Origin: Limnohabitans lacus
GTDB taxonomy: Bacteria > Pseudomonadota > Gammaproteobacteria > Burkholderiales > Burkholderiaceae_C
NCBI RefSeq assembly: GCF_030053395.1
Contig: NZ_JASGBH010000004.1
Span: 1 to 64,000, forward strand
Direction of reading: 5' to 3'
DNA: 64,000 nucleotides
This document shows, one piece after another, positions 47,411-56,194 of this stretch (position 1 is its first letter; each line of letters begins with the position of its first letter). A program made the translations under genes and the position numbers. Under the pieces are notes generated by a model. The model saw only the letters and a program-made list of their open reading frames with translations, ran no database searches and was not told the origin of the DNA.

Positions 47411-49780
47411 TTATTTTTTAAGGCCTTGCAGTTTGGCAAAGGCGCTGGCCATGGCCGAGCCCGAACCGGCTGCGGGGGGCGAGGTGTAACCCCCGCCTGA
47501 ACCACCACCACGCTGGCGGTTGTCCCGCCCTGCCCCTTCAAACTTGTTGTCTCTCGGGCCATCGCGCCTTGCAGGTGCAGCGTCCAGCTTCATGGTCAGG
47601 CTGATGCGCTTTCGGGCCACGTCGACTTCGAGCACCTTCACTTTGACAATGTCGCCCGTCTTGACCACTTCGCGGGCGTCGCTCACGAACTTGTTGGCCA
47701 GTTGGCTCACATGGACCAGGCCGTCCTGGTGCACGCCCAAATCAACAAAAGCGCCAAACTGGGCCACGTTGCTCACGGTGCCTTCCAAGGTCATGCCTTC
47801 TTTCAGGTCCTTGATGTCTTCGACGCCATCGGTCAGGCGTGCGACCTTGAAGTCTGGGCGCGGGTCGCGGCCAGGCTTTTCCAGCTCTCCCAAGATGTCT
47901 TGGATGGTGATGGCACCGAATTTGTCGTTCGCAAACAGCTCGGGTTTGAGCGTTTTGAGCACCTCCGAGCGGCCCATGATGTCCTGAATGGGCTTGGCGG
48001 TTTTGACGATGATCTGCTCGACCACAGGATAGGTTTCGGGGTGCACGCCCGTCATGTCGAGCGGGTTGTCGCCACCGCGTATGCGCAAAAAGCCCGCGCT
48101 TTGTTCGAAGGTTTTGGCGCCCAAACCGGTCACTTTGAGCAAATCTTGGCGGGTTTTGAACACACCATGGGCATCGCGCCAGCGCACCACGGCCTTGGCC
48201 ACGCTGCCCGACAAACCCGACACTCGGGTGAGCAAGGGGACGCTGGCTGTGTTCAGGTCCACGCCCACCGAGTTCACGCAGTCCTCCACCACCGCGTCCA
48301 GCGTTTTGGCCAGCTCGCTTTGGTTCACGTCGTGCTGGTACTGGCCCACGCCAATCGCTTTGGGGTCGATCTTGACCAGCTCCGCCAAGGGGTCTTGCAA
48401 ACGCCGGGCAATGGATGCTGCACCGCGCAGGCTCACATCCACATCGGGCATTTCTTGTGAAGCAAATTCACTGGCGCTGTACACCGAAGCGCCCGCCTCG
48501 CTGACCACGGCTTTTTGAATTTCCACGCCATCACGCAGGCGGGCCAGTTGTTTGATCAGGTCGCCCGCCAGCTTGTCGGTCTCGCGGCTGGCGGTACCGT
48601 TGCCAATGGCGATCAGGTTCACGTTGTGCTTTTCGCAAAGCTTGGCCAGAGTGAAGAGCGAGCCTTCCCAGTCCTTGCGGGGCTCATGGGGGTACACGGT
48701 AGAGGTGTCCACCAGTTTGCCGGTGGCATCCACCACGGCCACCTTCACGCCCGTGCGGATGCCCGGGTCCAGTCCCATGACCACACGGGGGCCTGCGGGC
48801 GCGGCCAGCAGCAAATCGCGCAGGTTGTCACTGAAGACCTTGATGGCGACTTTTTCGGCCTCTTCACGCAAGCGGGTGAACAGGTCGCGCTCGGTGGACA
48901 GGCTGAGTTTCACGCGCCAGGTCCAGGCCACGCATTTACGGATCAGGTCATCTGAGGGGCGGGCCGCATGGCTCCAGCCCAAATGCATGGCAATCTTGCC
49001 TTCGGCGATGCTGGGCTTGCCCGGCTCGGGTTCGACAGGCAACACCAATTTGGCGTCCAGCATTTCCAGTGCACGGCCACGGAACACGGCCAAAGCACGG
49101 TGTGAAGGCACGCGGCCAATCGGCTCGTCGTAGTCAAAGTAGTCACGGAACTTGGCCACGTCGGCGTTGTTCTCGTCTTTGCCGTCGGCCAGCTTGCTTT
49201 TGAACAGGCCTTCGTTCCACAGCCATTCGCGCAGGGCTTGCACCAGCGACGCGTCCTCGGCCCATCGTTCGCTGAGCAGATCGCGCACACCATCCAGAAC
49301 AGCGGCCGTGGTGCTGAAGTCAGCCCCCTCAATCGCCCCTGAGGCCAGCACAAAGGCTTGGGCTTCGGCGTGGGGGTCGAGTGTGGGGTCGGCAAACAGC
49401 TTGTCGGCAAGCGGCTCCAGCCCGGCTTCGCGGGCCATCATGCCCTTGGTGCGGCGCTTGGGTTTGAAGGGCAGGTAAATGTCTTCCAGCTCTTGTTTTG
49501 TCGGGGCGGCATCGATGGCGGCCAGCAATTCGGGCGTCATCTTGCCCTGCTCTGTGATGCTTTTGATCACGGCTGCGCGTCGGTCTTCCAGTTCGCGCAG
49601 GTAACCCAGTCGCGCTTCCAACTCACGCAACTGGATGTCGTCCAGGCCATCGGTGACTTCTTTGCGGTAACGGGCGATGAAAGGCACTGTGGCACCGCCA
49701 TCCAGCAGCTCGACGGCGGCTTTGACTTGGTCGGGGCGGATCCGGATCTCAGCGGCCAACTGGCCCATGATTTTTTGCAT
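47411..49780 (-). CDS. tex: Tex family RNA-binding transcription accessory protein
   Basis: 789 residues. N-terminal helical region (ELLDGGATVPFIARYRKEVT), YqgF-like domain (VVMGLDPGIRTGVKVAVVD), helix-hairpin-helix repeats (SLRGAASIARRL; LTRVSGLSGSVAKAVVRWRD), C-terminal S1 domain (GMTLEGTVSNVAQFGAFVDL) and a Gly/Arg-rich tail. It binds RNA and affects transcription. The start is taken at the ATG at 49780; a GTG at 49822 would add 14 residues. Confidence 0.94.
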   Translation of the reverse strand: MQKIMGQLAAEIRIRPDQVKAAVELLDGGATVPFIARYRKEVTDGLDDIQLRELEARLGYLRELEDRRAAVIKSITEQGKMTPELLAAIDAAPTKQELEDIYLPFKPKRRTKGMMAREAGLEPLADKLFADPTLDPHAEAQAFVLASGAIEGADFSTTAAVLDGVRDLLSERWAEDASLVQALREWLWNEGLFKSKLADGKDENNADVAKFRDYFDYDEPIGRVPSHRALAVFRGRALEMLDAKLVLPVEPEPGKPSIAEGKIAMHLGWSHAARPSDDLIRKCVAWTWRVKLSLSTERDLFTRLREEAEKVAIKVFSDNLRDLLLAAPAGPRVVMGLDPGIRTGVKVAVVDATGKLVDTSTVYPHEPRKDWEGSLFTLAKLCEKHNVNLIAIGNGTASRETDKLAGDLIKQLARLRDGVEIQKAVVSEAGASVYSASEFASQEMPDVDVSLRGAASIARRLQDPLAELVKIDPKAIGVGQYQHDVNQSELAKTLDAVVEDCVNSVGVDLNTASVPLLTRVSGLSGSVAKAVVRWRDAHGVFKTRQDLLKVTGLGAKTFEQSAGFLRIRGGDNPLDMTGVHPETYPVVEQIIVKTAKPIQDIMGRSEVLKTLKPELFANDKFGAITIQDILGELEKPGRDPRPDFKVARLTDGVEDIKDLKEGMTLEGTVSNVAQFGAFVDLGVHQDGLVHVSQLANKFVSDAREVVKTGDIVKVKVLEVDVARKRISLTMKLDAAPARRDGPRDNKFEGAGRDNRQRGGGSGGGYTSPPAAGSGSAMASAFAKLQGLKK

Positions 49781-49882
49781 GCGTACGGGGTGTGAATAAG
49801 ACGAAGCGAGCGAGTTTGCCACAGAGCCATGAGGATCCCAATGATTTCAAGACGGTGGACGCTTTGGCTATTTTTCTATTTT

Positions 49883-49997
49883 TTGACAGATCTAATGGCG
49901 TTTTCTAATTAGAAATGGTCAATTGATGAATTTATTGTCTATAAATCACTATTGACTGTTTTAGTCCTCAAAATTACATTAAATGTCATAAATGACA
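49883..49997 (+). promoter_or_regulatory. AT-rich promoter region with a palindrome, ahead of the small lipoprotein gene
   Basis: Two candidate promoters: TTGACA-17 bp-TAATTA (49883-49911) and TTGACT-17 bp-TACATT (49952-49980). Just downstream lies the palindrome TGTCAT-AA-ATGACA (49984-49997), a possible operator. The block is far richer in AT than its surroundings. Confidence 0.5.
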
Positions 49998-50034
49998 ATT
50001 TAAGATGTTTAAAACATCAACGGGAGGATGAATC

Positions 50035-50391
50035 ATGAAAACTGCTAATTTGAGAAGAGTTGTTTGCTCTGGCTTCATGCTGATCGGGTTCGCACTTCTG
50101 ACAGGATGTCACACCTTGCCGATGGAGCAGTATTCAGAATTCACGCCCTTGGCGCCTCACAAACGCATCATGAACGAGGTCAAGGTGACTTGGGAAACAC
50201 GTGACGATGTGGCCCAAATTTGTGCAAAAGCCATCGGCATGAGCAAAGACGCCGCGTACTTGACACCGCCATTGGCCTGTGCTTTTTGGGATAAAACCGC
50301 CAAACAGTGTTCCATCATCACCGGCAAGACAACCAACCACGCCGTCATTGGTCACGAACTTAGACACTGCTTCGAAGGCCACTTTCACTGA
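50035..50391 (+). CDS. Small lipoprotein with an HExxH motif
   Basis: 118 residues. The lipobox LIGFALLTGC predicts lipid anchoring. The C-terminus reads HAVIGHELRHCFEGHFH, an HExxH zinc-peptidase motif with two further His residues, although the protein is short for a peptidase. CGGGAGGATG precedes the ATG at 50035. AT-rich promoter upstream. Not known as a family; could be a degenerate metalloprotease or a metal-binding lipoprotein. Confidence 0.75.
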   Translation: MKTANLRRVVCSGFMLIGFALLTGCHTLPMEQYSEFTPLAPHKRIMNEVKVTWETRDDVAQICAKAIGMSKDAAYLTPPLACAFWDKTAKQCSIITGKTTNHAVIGHELRHCFEGHFH

Positions 50392-50401
50392 CCTTCGAAG
50401 C
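50369..50401. terminator. Stem-loop between convergent genes
   Basis: Perfect 10-bp stem GCTTCGAAGG / CCTTCGAAGC with a 13-nt loop, spanning the lipoprotein stop codon. No U-run follows, so termination is uncertain; it may protect the 3' ends of both converging transcripts. Confidence 0.45.
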
Positions 50402-50413
50402 TGGGCGCGGAGA

Positions 50414-51316
50414 TCAGCCCCGCAATGCCGCCTTCAATGCCACGCCAATTTCAGGCTTGGCGGCAAACGGGTCGGGCGGGTTGTTGCCCATGACAATGGC
50501 TTCCATGCGGCTTTGCACATTGCCCAGCGCTTGTGGGTGGCTGTAAATGTAAAACTGGCCGCTGGCGACCGCATCGAACACTTTTTGCGCCACATCGGCC
50601 GCTGACACTTTGCCACTGCCCACGGCTTTGTCGCTTTGGGCTTGGCCGATCAGCTGGCTGGCGGTGGGTTTTTCAGCCGCCAGATCGGCTGGTCGGTTGC
50701 GGTGGCTTTGGCTGATGCCGGTCGGCACAAAGTAAGGGCACAAGACACTGGCGCTGACCTGGTCGCTCACCAATTGCAAGTCTTGGTAGAGGGTTTCGGT
50801 CAAGGACACCACGGCGTGTTTGCTCACGTTGTAGATGCCCATATTGGGCGGTGTCAGCAAGCCAGCCATGCTGGCCGTGTTGACAATGTGCCCTTGGTAG
50901 GCTGGATCGGTCTTGGCGGCTTCGAGCATCATGGGGGTGAACAAGCGCACGCCGTGCACCACGCCCCAAACGTTGACGCCCAGCACCCATTCCCAATCGG
51001 CCACCGTGTTTTCCCAAACCAAGCCCCCTGCCCCCACGCCTGCGTTGTTGAACACGAAATGCGGTGCACCAAAGCGTGCTTTGACATCGGCTGCCAACTG
51101 TTCCATGGCTTGGGCATTGGCCACATCGACTTTGCGGGCCAGCACTTGCGCGCCTTGTGCGGACATCTCTGCGGCGGCTTTGTCCAGCGCGTCTTGCTGC
51201 ACATCGACCAAAACCAGGTTCATGCCCAGCTTGGCGCCAATGCGGGCGCATTCCAGACCAAAGCCGGAACCGGCACCGGTCAACACGGCGGTTTTGCCTT
51301 TGAAGTTCTCGATCAT
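50414..51316 (-). CDS. Short-chain dehydrogenase/reductase
   Basis: 300 residues. TGAGSGFGLECARIG (cofactor site), VFNNAGVGAGG, NTASMAGLL (Ser) and YNVSKHAVV (Tyr and Lys). A classical SDR acting on alcohols or ketones; substrate unknown. It overlaps the GST-like gene by 4 nt and is last in a run of lipid-related genes. Confidence 0.85.
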   Translation of the reverse strand: MIENFKGKTAVLTGAGSGFGLECARIGAKLGMNLVLVDVQQDALDKAAAEMSAQGAQVLARKVDVANAQAMEQLAADVKARFGAPHFVFNNAGVGAGGLVWENTVADWEWVLGVNVWGVVHGVRLFTPMMLEAAKTDPAYQGHIVNTASMAGLLTPPNMGIYNVSKHAVVSLTETLYQDLQLVSDQVSASVLCPYFVPTGISQSHRNRPADLAAEKPTASQLIGQAQSDKAVGSGKVSAADVAQKVFDAVASGQFYIYSHPQALGNVQSRMEAIVMGNNPPDPFAAKPEIGVALKAALRG

Positions 51317-52248
51317 GCGGCAGCCTTTTTGAGTGTGAATCCCACGCGGGGGAAGTGAACATGGACCGTGCCCGCACGTTCATCGGTGCGGCGCAGGGTG
51401 TAACGGGTGCGGGTAGCGGCGATCAGCTCGCCCTCGGTCGGCTCCAGCCCAAAGTTGTCGGCCGCAATGACCACGGTGCCGCCCAAGGCGATGCCATGAT
51501 CGTCTTGGAAAACATCGGCGGTCAAAGCGGCCGGTGTCGCCTCTTGCGCCATTTCAAGCGCTTGAGCCGATGACATTTTTTCGCTTTGGCCGTGGCCGAT
51601 GGCTTTCATGCGCTCCAGCCAAGCCAACACCTCGGGCGTGGCGTCCAGCACGCCCGCCACAGCGGAAGTGATGTTCTGAGTGAACCAGATCGGATGGTAA
51701 GTCGCGAAATCGGCCACGCAAGGCTGTGAGCCCAGCAAAAAGTCTTGGCCATGCAGCATGCTGGCGATGCGGCGCAAATAACTCTTGTACGTGGTGGTCG
51801 CGTCGGTGGACGACATGCGGGCTGCGCCACCGCGCATGGCGGCGCGGTCAGCCACAAAGGCTTGAACGTTTTCAGCAGGCGCACCCGCAAAAACCTGTGC
51901 CACGCCAGCTGGCTGGAAGTTGTAGGCCATGGCCGCTGTGAACAAAGCACTGTCTGCCCACTGCGCCACGATGCGTGCTGCACCGCTGACTGCTGGCGGG
52001 AACAGCGTGTGCTCTGGGGCCAGGCCTTCCAGTACTTCGCAGATCAATGCGGTGTCGCAGTAAATGTCCGCACCGATTTGCAGCACCGGGGTGCGGCGGT
52101 AGCCACCGGTGAGCGCTGTCACATCGGGCTTGGGCATGATCATCGGGATGAACACGCTCTTCCAGGCCAATTGCTTGTGGCCCAGAATCAAGCGGACCTT
52201 CTCGGCAAATGGCGAGGTCGGGTAGTGGTGCAGGATCAAATCGGCCAT
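51313..52248 (-). CDS. Glutathione S-transferase-like protein
   Basis: 311 residues. N-terminal thioredoxin-like domain (HHYPTSPFAEKVRLILGHKQ), then a helical C-terminal domain (ADFATYHPIWFTQNI). Length exceeds classical GSTs because of an added C-terminal beta-rich part (ALGGTVVIAADNFGLEPTEG). Likely acts on small electrophiles; not proven. Confidence 0.75.
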   Translation of the reverse strand: MADLILHHYPTSPFAEKVRLILGHKQLAWKSVFIPMIMPKPDVTALTGGYRRTPVLQIGADIYCDTALICEVLEGLAPEHTLFPPAVSGAARIVAQWADSALFTAAMAYNFQPAGVAQVFAGAPAENVQAFVADRAAMRGGAARMSSTDATTTYKSYLRRIASMLHGQDFLLGSQPCVADFATYHPIWFTQNITSAVAGVLDATPEVLAWLERMKAIGHGQSEKMSSAQALEMAQEATPAALTADVFQDDHGIALGGTVVIAADNFGLEPTEGELIAATRTRYTLRRTDERAGTVHVHFPRVGFTLKKAAA

Positions 52249-52254
52249 GTCAGA

Positions 52255-53271
52255 TCAGACCAGCTTGACCAATTGCTTGCCGAAGTTTTTGCCTTTGAGC
52301 AGACCCAAGAATGCCTCAGGCGCAGCAGCCAGACCTTGGGCCACCGATTCGCGGGGGCGCAGTTTGCCGGTGCCCACCAAGGTGCCCAACTCTTGCAGGG
52401 CTTCGGGCCACACTTCCATGTGCTCGCTGACGATAAAGCCTTCGATCTTCATGCGGTTGACCAGAATCAAGGCGGGGTTGCTCATGGGCAGGGGCGCACC
52501 GTCGTAGCCGGCGATCATGCCGCACACGGCAATGCGGGCAAAGGCGTTGGTGCGCAACATCACCGCGTCCAGCACCATCCCGCCCACGTTTTCAAAGTGG
52601 CCATCGATGCCGTTGGGGCAAGCTTCGCGCAGCGCCTTGGACAAGCTCAGGTAATCCTTGTGCTCTTTGTAGTCGATGCAGGCGTCAAAGCCCAACTCAT
52701 TGACCACGTAATCGCATTTGTCTTTGCCGCCAGCAATGCCAACCACGCGGCAGCCACGGGCTTTGGCCAAAGCGCCATAGGCGCTGCCCACCGCGCCGCT
52801 GGCCGCGCTCACGGTGACGGTCTCACCGGCTTTGGGGTTGATGATCTTGACCAAGCCATACCAGGCGGTCACGCCGGGCATCCCGACTGCGCCCAGGTAG
52901 TGCGACAGCGGCACATGGGTGGTGTCCACTTTGCGCAGGGCCCCGATCACGTTGGCATCGACCACGCTGTACTCTTGCCAGCCGCCCATGCCCACGACCT
53001 GGTCACCGGCTTTGAATTTGGGGTGGCGGCTGTCCACCACCTCGCCCACGGTGCCGCCGATCATGACTTCACCCAAAGGTTGGGGTACGGCGTAGCTCTT
53101 GCTCTCGTTCATGCGGCCACGCATATAGGGGTCCAGGCTCAGGAAGTGGTGGCAAACCAGCACTTCACCGTCCTTGAGTTCGGGCAAGGGCAGCTCGACC
53201 ATTTTGAAGTTGCGGGCGGTGGCTTCGCCCTGTGGGCGGTTGTCCAAAACGATGCGGTGGTTGATGGGCAT
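52255..53271 (-). CDS. NADP-dependent MDR oxidoreductase (2-alkenal reductase/PTGR-like)
   Basis: 338 residues from the ATG at 53271. Quinone-reductase-like MDR without zinc: MRGRMNESKSY, VSAASGAVGSAYGALAKARG and CRVVGIAGGKDKCDYVV. Reduces alkenals or quinones with NADPH. It sits between the PaaI-type thioesterase and the GST-like gene. Confidence 0.85.
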   Translation of the reverse strand: MPINHRIVLDNRPQGEATARNFKMVELPLPELKDGEVLVCHHFLSLDPYMRGRMNESKSYAVPQPLGEVMIGGTVGEVVDSRHPKFKAGDQVVGMGGWQEYSVVDANVIGALRKVDTTHVPLSHYLGAVGMPGVTAWYGLVKIINPKAGETVTVSAASGAVGSAYGALAKARGCRVVGIAGGKDKCDYVVNELGFDACIDYKEHKDYLSLSKALREACPNGIDGHFENVGGMVLDAVMLRTNAFARIAVCGMIAGYDGAPLPMSNPALILVNRMKIEGFIVSEHMEVWPEALQELGTLVGTGKLRPRESVAQGLAAAPEAFLGLLKGKNFGKQLVKLV

Positions 53272-53297
53272 GTGTGTCTCCAGTGAAAGTGGGTGAA

Positions 53298-53720
53298 TTA
53301 ATCGGTAGAAGGCGACGAGTTCTCGCGCCTTGTGACGTACTTGAAGGTGCCAGTGGCATGGGCGCACAGCTGACCTTGGGCGTCGAACACGCTGCCCTCG
53401 GTGAAGGCCATGCTGCGGGTGCGGTGCTTCAAAAAGCCTTGGCCCACCAGCGCTTGACCGGCGGGGACTTTGGCTGGGCGCATGAAGCTGGTTTTCATCT
53501 CGATGGTGACCACGCCCATTTCAGGTTCCACGCTGCGCGCAGCGGTGGCCATGATCACATCCAGAAATGTCATGACGGCACCACCGTGGGTGACGTCAAA
53601 TGAGTTGAAGTGTTCGGGGTGCGGCGCAAACAGCAGCTTGGATTGGCCACCCTCGAATTGCTCGAGGGTGAACCCCAAATGGTCCACAAACGGGATCTTG
53701 GCGCCGAAAGGAATGCTCAT
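53298..53720 (-). CDS. PaaI-type hotdog thioesterase
   Basis: 140 residues. EHFNSFDVTHGGAVMTFLDV is the hotdog core with the HGG motif; IEMKTSFMRPAKVPAGQALV follows. It hydrolyses acyl-CoA thioesters. ATG at 53720, 17 nt after the SDR stop at 53738. Confidence 0.85.
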   Translation of the reverse strand: MSIPFGAKIPFVDHLGFTLEQFEGGQSKLLFAPHPEHFNSFDVTHGGAVMTFLDVIMATAARSVEPEMGVVTIEMKTSFMRPAKVPAGQALVGQGFLKHRTRSMAFTEGSVFDAQGQLCAHATGTFKYVTRRENSSPSTD

Positions 53721-53737
53721 GTGGTGGCCGTCAGCGA

Positions 53738-54529
53738 TCAGCCGCCAATGATGGCGCTCACGCCACCGTCCACGGCCATCCACTGACCGGTGATGTGCTT
53801 GCCTGCGGCAGACGCATACAGCAACGTCAAACCTTTGAGGTCTTCGTCATCGCCCAAGCGGCGCAACGGTGCGCCTTGGGCCATCTTGTCGGCGCCCAAT
53901 TTTTCGAGCAAACCGTAGGTCATTTTGCTGGGGAAAAAGCCGGGGCAAATCGCATTGACGGTGATGCCATGCTCGCCCCACTCGCCTGCCAAGGCGCGGG
54001 TGAAGTTGACGACGGCGCCTTTGGAGGTGTTGTAGGCGATGGTCTTCATCTCGGACGGGTTGCCTGCCAGACCGGCGATCGAGGCCACGTTCAGGATGCG
54101 GCCTTTTTTGCGCGGGATCATGCACAGCTTGGCCACTTCTTGTGCGAGGATGAAATAGCCCCGCACGTTCAGGTTCATGACCTTGTCCCAGGCGTTCACT
54201 GGGTGCTCCTCAGCGGGTGCGCCCCAGGTGGCACCGGCGTTGTTGACCAAAATGTCGATGGGGCCCATGCGCTGCACGGTCTCGGCAGCCAAGCGGCGGA
54301 TGTCTTCTTCTTTGCCGCAGTCGGCAGCGATCCATTGGGCCTCGATGCCAGCGGCTTTCAGTTCAGCGGCAGCGGCTTCCAAGTCTTCGGCTTTGCGCGA
54401 GCTGAGCATGATCTTGGCGCCCGCCTCGCCCAGCGCATGGGCCATTTGCAGGCCCAGGCCGCGAGAGCCACCAGTGACCAGAGCCACTTGGCCGGTCAGA
54501 TCAAAAAGTTGTTGGATGGTGCGTGTCAT
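53738..54529 (-). CDS. Short-chain dehydrogenase/reductase (FabG-like)
   Basis: 263 residues. TGGSRGLGLQMAHALGEAG, ILVNNAGATWGAP, NVASIAGLA and YNTSKGAVVNFTRALAGEWG. The C-terminal YASAAGKHITGQWMAVDGGV is typical. Probably a 3-ketoacyl- or hydroxyacyl-linked dehydrogenase by context. Second SDR in the cluster. Confidence 0.87.
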   Translation of the reverse strand: MTRTIQQLFDLTGQVALVTGGSRGLGLQMAHALGEAGAKIMLSSRKAEDLEAAAAELKAAGIEAQWIAADCGKEEDIRRLAAETVQRMGPIDILVNNAGATWGAPAEEHPVNAWDKVMNLNVRGYFILAQEVAKLCMIPRKKGRILNVASIAGLAGNPSEMKTIAYNTSKGAVVNFTRALAGEWGEHGITVNAICPGFFPSKMTYGLLEKLGADKMAQGAPLRRLGDDEDLKGLTLLYASAAGKHITGQWMAVDGGVSAIIGG

Positions 54530-54541
54530 GTTGTCTGTCTT

Positions 54542-55855
54542 TCATTTCATCAAGTGCTTGGCCAGTGCCATGTAGGCGGGCAAAGAGTTGGGGTCATTGA
54601 AGGGGTTGTTGGGCATGGGGTGCGAGGCAAAACGGGCGATCACCATCTCGGCTTTGGGGTCGATGTAAATCGCCTGCCCGTGGATGCCCCGTGCTGAATA
54701 AGCGCCGTGTTCGTTGTTCGAGACCCACCACATGTTGCGGTAAGACCAGCCCGGCAATGTCGGAAAGCTCGCTTGCGGGAATGCGCTCTTGTCGCCGCCC
54801 TTGGCGATGTCTTGCACCACCGAGGCGGGAATGATCTGCTGTCCATTGAACTTGCCCTGGTTGCGCATCATTTCGCCAAAACGGGCCATGTCGCGCAGAC
54901 CGGCGTTGAGGCCGCCGCCGGCAAATTCATTGCCCACGCTGTCCACGGTGAAATAGGCGTCTTGTTCCATGCCTAAGCGCGACCAGATCCGATCAGACAA
55001 AAGTTGCCCGATCGATTGGCCAGTGGCGCGGCGGATCACCCAACCCAAAGCGTCTGAGTTGACGGTCTTGTAGGCAAACGAGCCACCGTGTTCGCCCTCT
55101 TTCTTCACGGTTTGCAAAAACTCGTAAAAAGTTTGAGGGCCCTGGTAGCCCGGCGGACGTGGCAAGACACCGCCTGCGCGGGTGTGCTGCCAAATTTCGG
55201 CATTGGGGTCGAGGTAGTTCTCGCTGTACTTCAGGCCGGTGCGCATGTCCAACACCTGTCGGATGGTGGCATCGCCAAAGGCGCTGTCCTTGAGTTCAGG
55301 CACGTAGCGGGACACCTGGGCGTTCTCGTCGAGTTTGCCTTCGGCCACCAGCATCGCGCCCAGGGTGCCAAAAAAGGATTTGGTCACCGACATCGAGATG
55401 TGTTGACCTTCAGGGCGCAAGGCACCTGCATAACGCTCGTACACGATGCGGCCCTTGTGCAACACGACCACACCATCGGTGTAGTTGGCATCGAAGGCCT
55501 GAGCCCAGGTCATGGGGGTGTCTTTGCCCAAAGGAACAAAGCTGACCGCATCAAGGTCGTTGCGCAAGGCGCGAGGCAAAGGCGCTGGCGCACCCATGCC
55601 ACGCGAGACTTGTGTGGTGGGGATCAGCTGCCGGAAGTTCGAAAAACTCCAACGTGTCTGCGGAAACTTGTAGCCCGAACCATCGGCAAAGCGGATCACT
55701 TTGTCGGCAGGCGGTGGTGAGCCCTCCATCCAGCCCAAAGTCACGGGGTCGGTCTGCGCGGCCGTCGGCAAGTTGGGCGTTTGCGCCAGCAAACCGGTGG
55801 CTGCGGCGGTCAAGGACAAGCCCATCACAGTGCCTCGCAAGGGTGAAAATTTCAT
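54542..55855 (-). CDS. Exported class C beta-lactamase-fold serine hydrolase
   Basis: 437 residues. Signal-like N-terminus (VMGLSLTAAATGLLAQ); SVTKSFFG (Ser and Lys of SxxK), YSEN (YxN-like) and a C-terminal HGQAIYIDPKAEMVIARFAS. An esterase/peptidase of the 6-aminohexanoate hydrolase style rather than a proven beta-lactamase. First gene after the Dabb gene, in the acyl-CoA cluster. Confidence 0.82.
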   Translation of the reverse strand: MKFSPLRGTVMGLSLTAAATGLLAQTPNLPTAAQTDPVTLGWMEGSPPPADKVIRFADGSGYKFPQTRWSFSNFRQLIPTTQVSRGMGAPAPLPRALRNDLDAVSFVPLGKDTPMTWAQAFDANYTDGVVVLHKGRIVYERYAGALRPEGQHISMSVTKSFFGTLGAMLVAEGKLDENAQVSRYVPELKDSAFGDATIRQVLDMRTGLKYSENYLDPNAEIWQHTRAGGVLPRPPGYQGPQTFYEFLQTVKKEGEHGGSFAYKTVNSDALGWVIRRATGQSIGQLLSDRIWSRLGMEQDAYFTVDSVGNEFAGGGLNAGLRDMARFGEMMRNQGKFNGQQIIPASVVQDIAKGGDKSAFPQASFPTLPGWSYRNMWWVSNNEHGAYSARGIHGQAIYIDPKAEMVIARFASHPMPNNPFNDPNSLPAYMALAKHLMK

Positions 55856-55891
55856 GCGTTGTCTCCAGTGGGTGAGGTCTTCGGACCTTCT

Positions 55892-56194
55892 TTAAAGGGG
55901 GTAATCCATGCAGCGACGCTCTTTGACGACGGCCTTCATGAACGGCTTGATGGCCACATGTTGCGGGTGATTTTGGTAAGCCGCTAGCACCTGCGCGTCA
56001 TCGAGCAACATGTGCAACACCAAGTCGTTGGTGCAGTCCATGCCGGGGGTGGCGGTGGCCACTTCAAAAGTCTGGATGCCCGGCACGACTTGGGCGCACG
56101 ACAAGAGCAAGGTTTTGGCTTTGGCCAGGTTGGTGGCCTTGTCGGCCCCTTCGGCATGGTCTTGCAGGTTCCACATCACGATGTGACGGATCAT
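55892..56194 (-). CDS. Dabb (stress-responsive dimeric alpha-beta barrel) protein
   Basis: 100 residues. MIRHIVMWNLQDHAEGADKA, then DLVLHMLLDDAQVLAAYQNH, is typical. The ATG overlaps the acyl-CoA dehydrogenase stop. Function unclear for most members. Confidence 0.8.
   Translation of the reverse strand: MIRHIVMWNLQDHAEGADKATNLAKAKTLLLSCAQVVPGIQTFEVATATPGMDCTNDLVLHMLLDDAQVLAAYQNHPQHVAIKPFMKAVVKERRCMDYPL

Noticed and set aside
51745..53286. Long plus-strand frame of 513 codons opposite the GST-like and MDR genes
   Set aside because: It is the antisense shadow of high-GC genes with clear motifs; no start signal or known domain.
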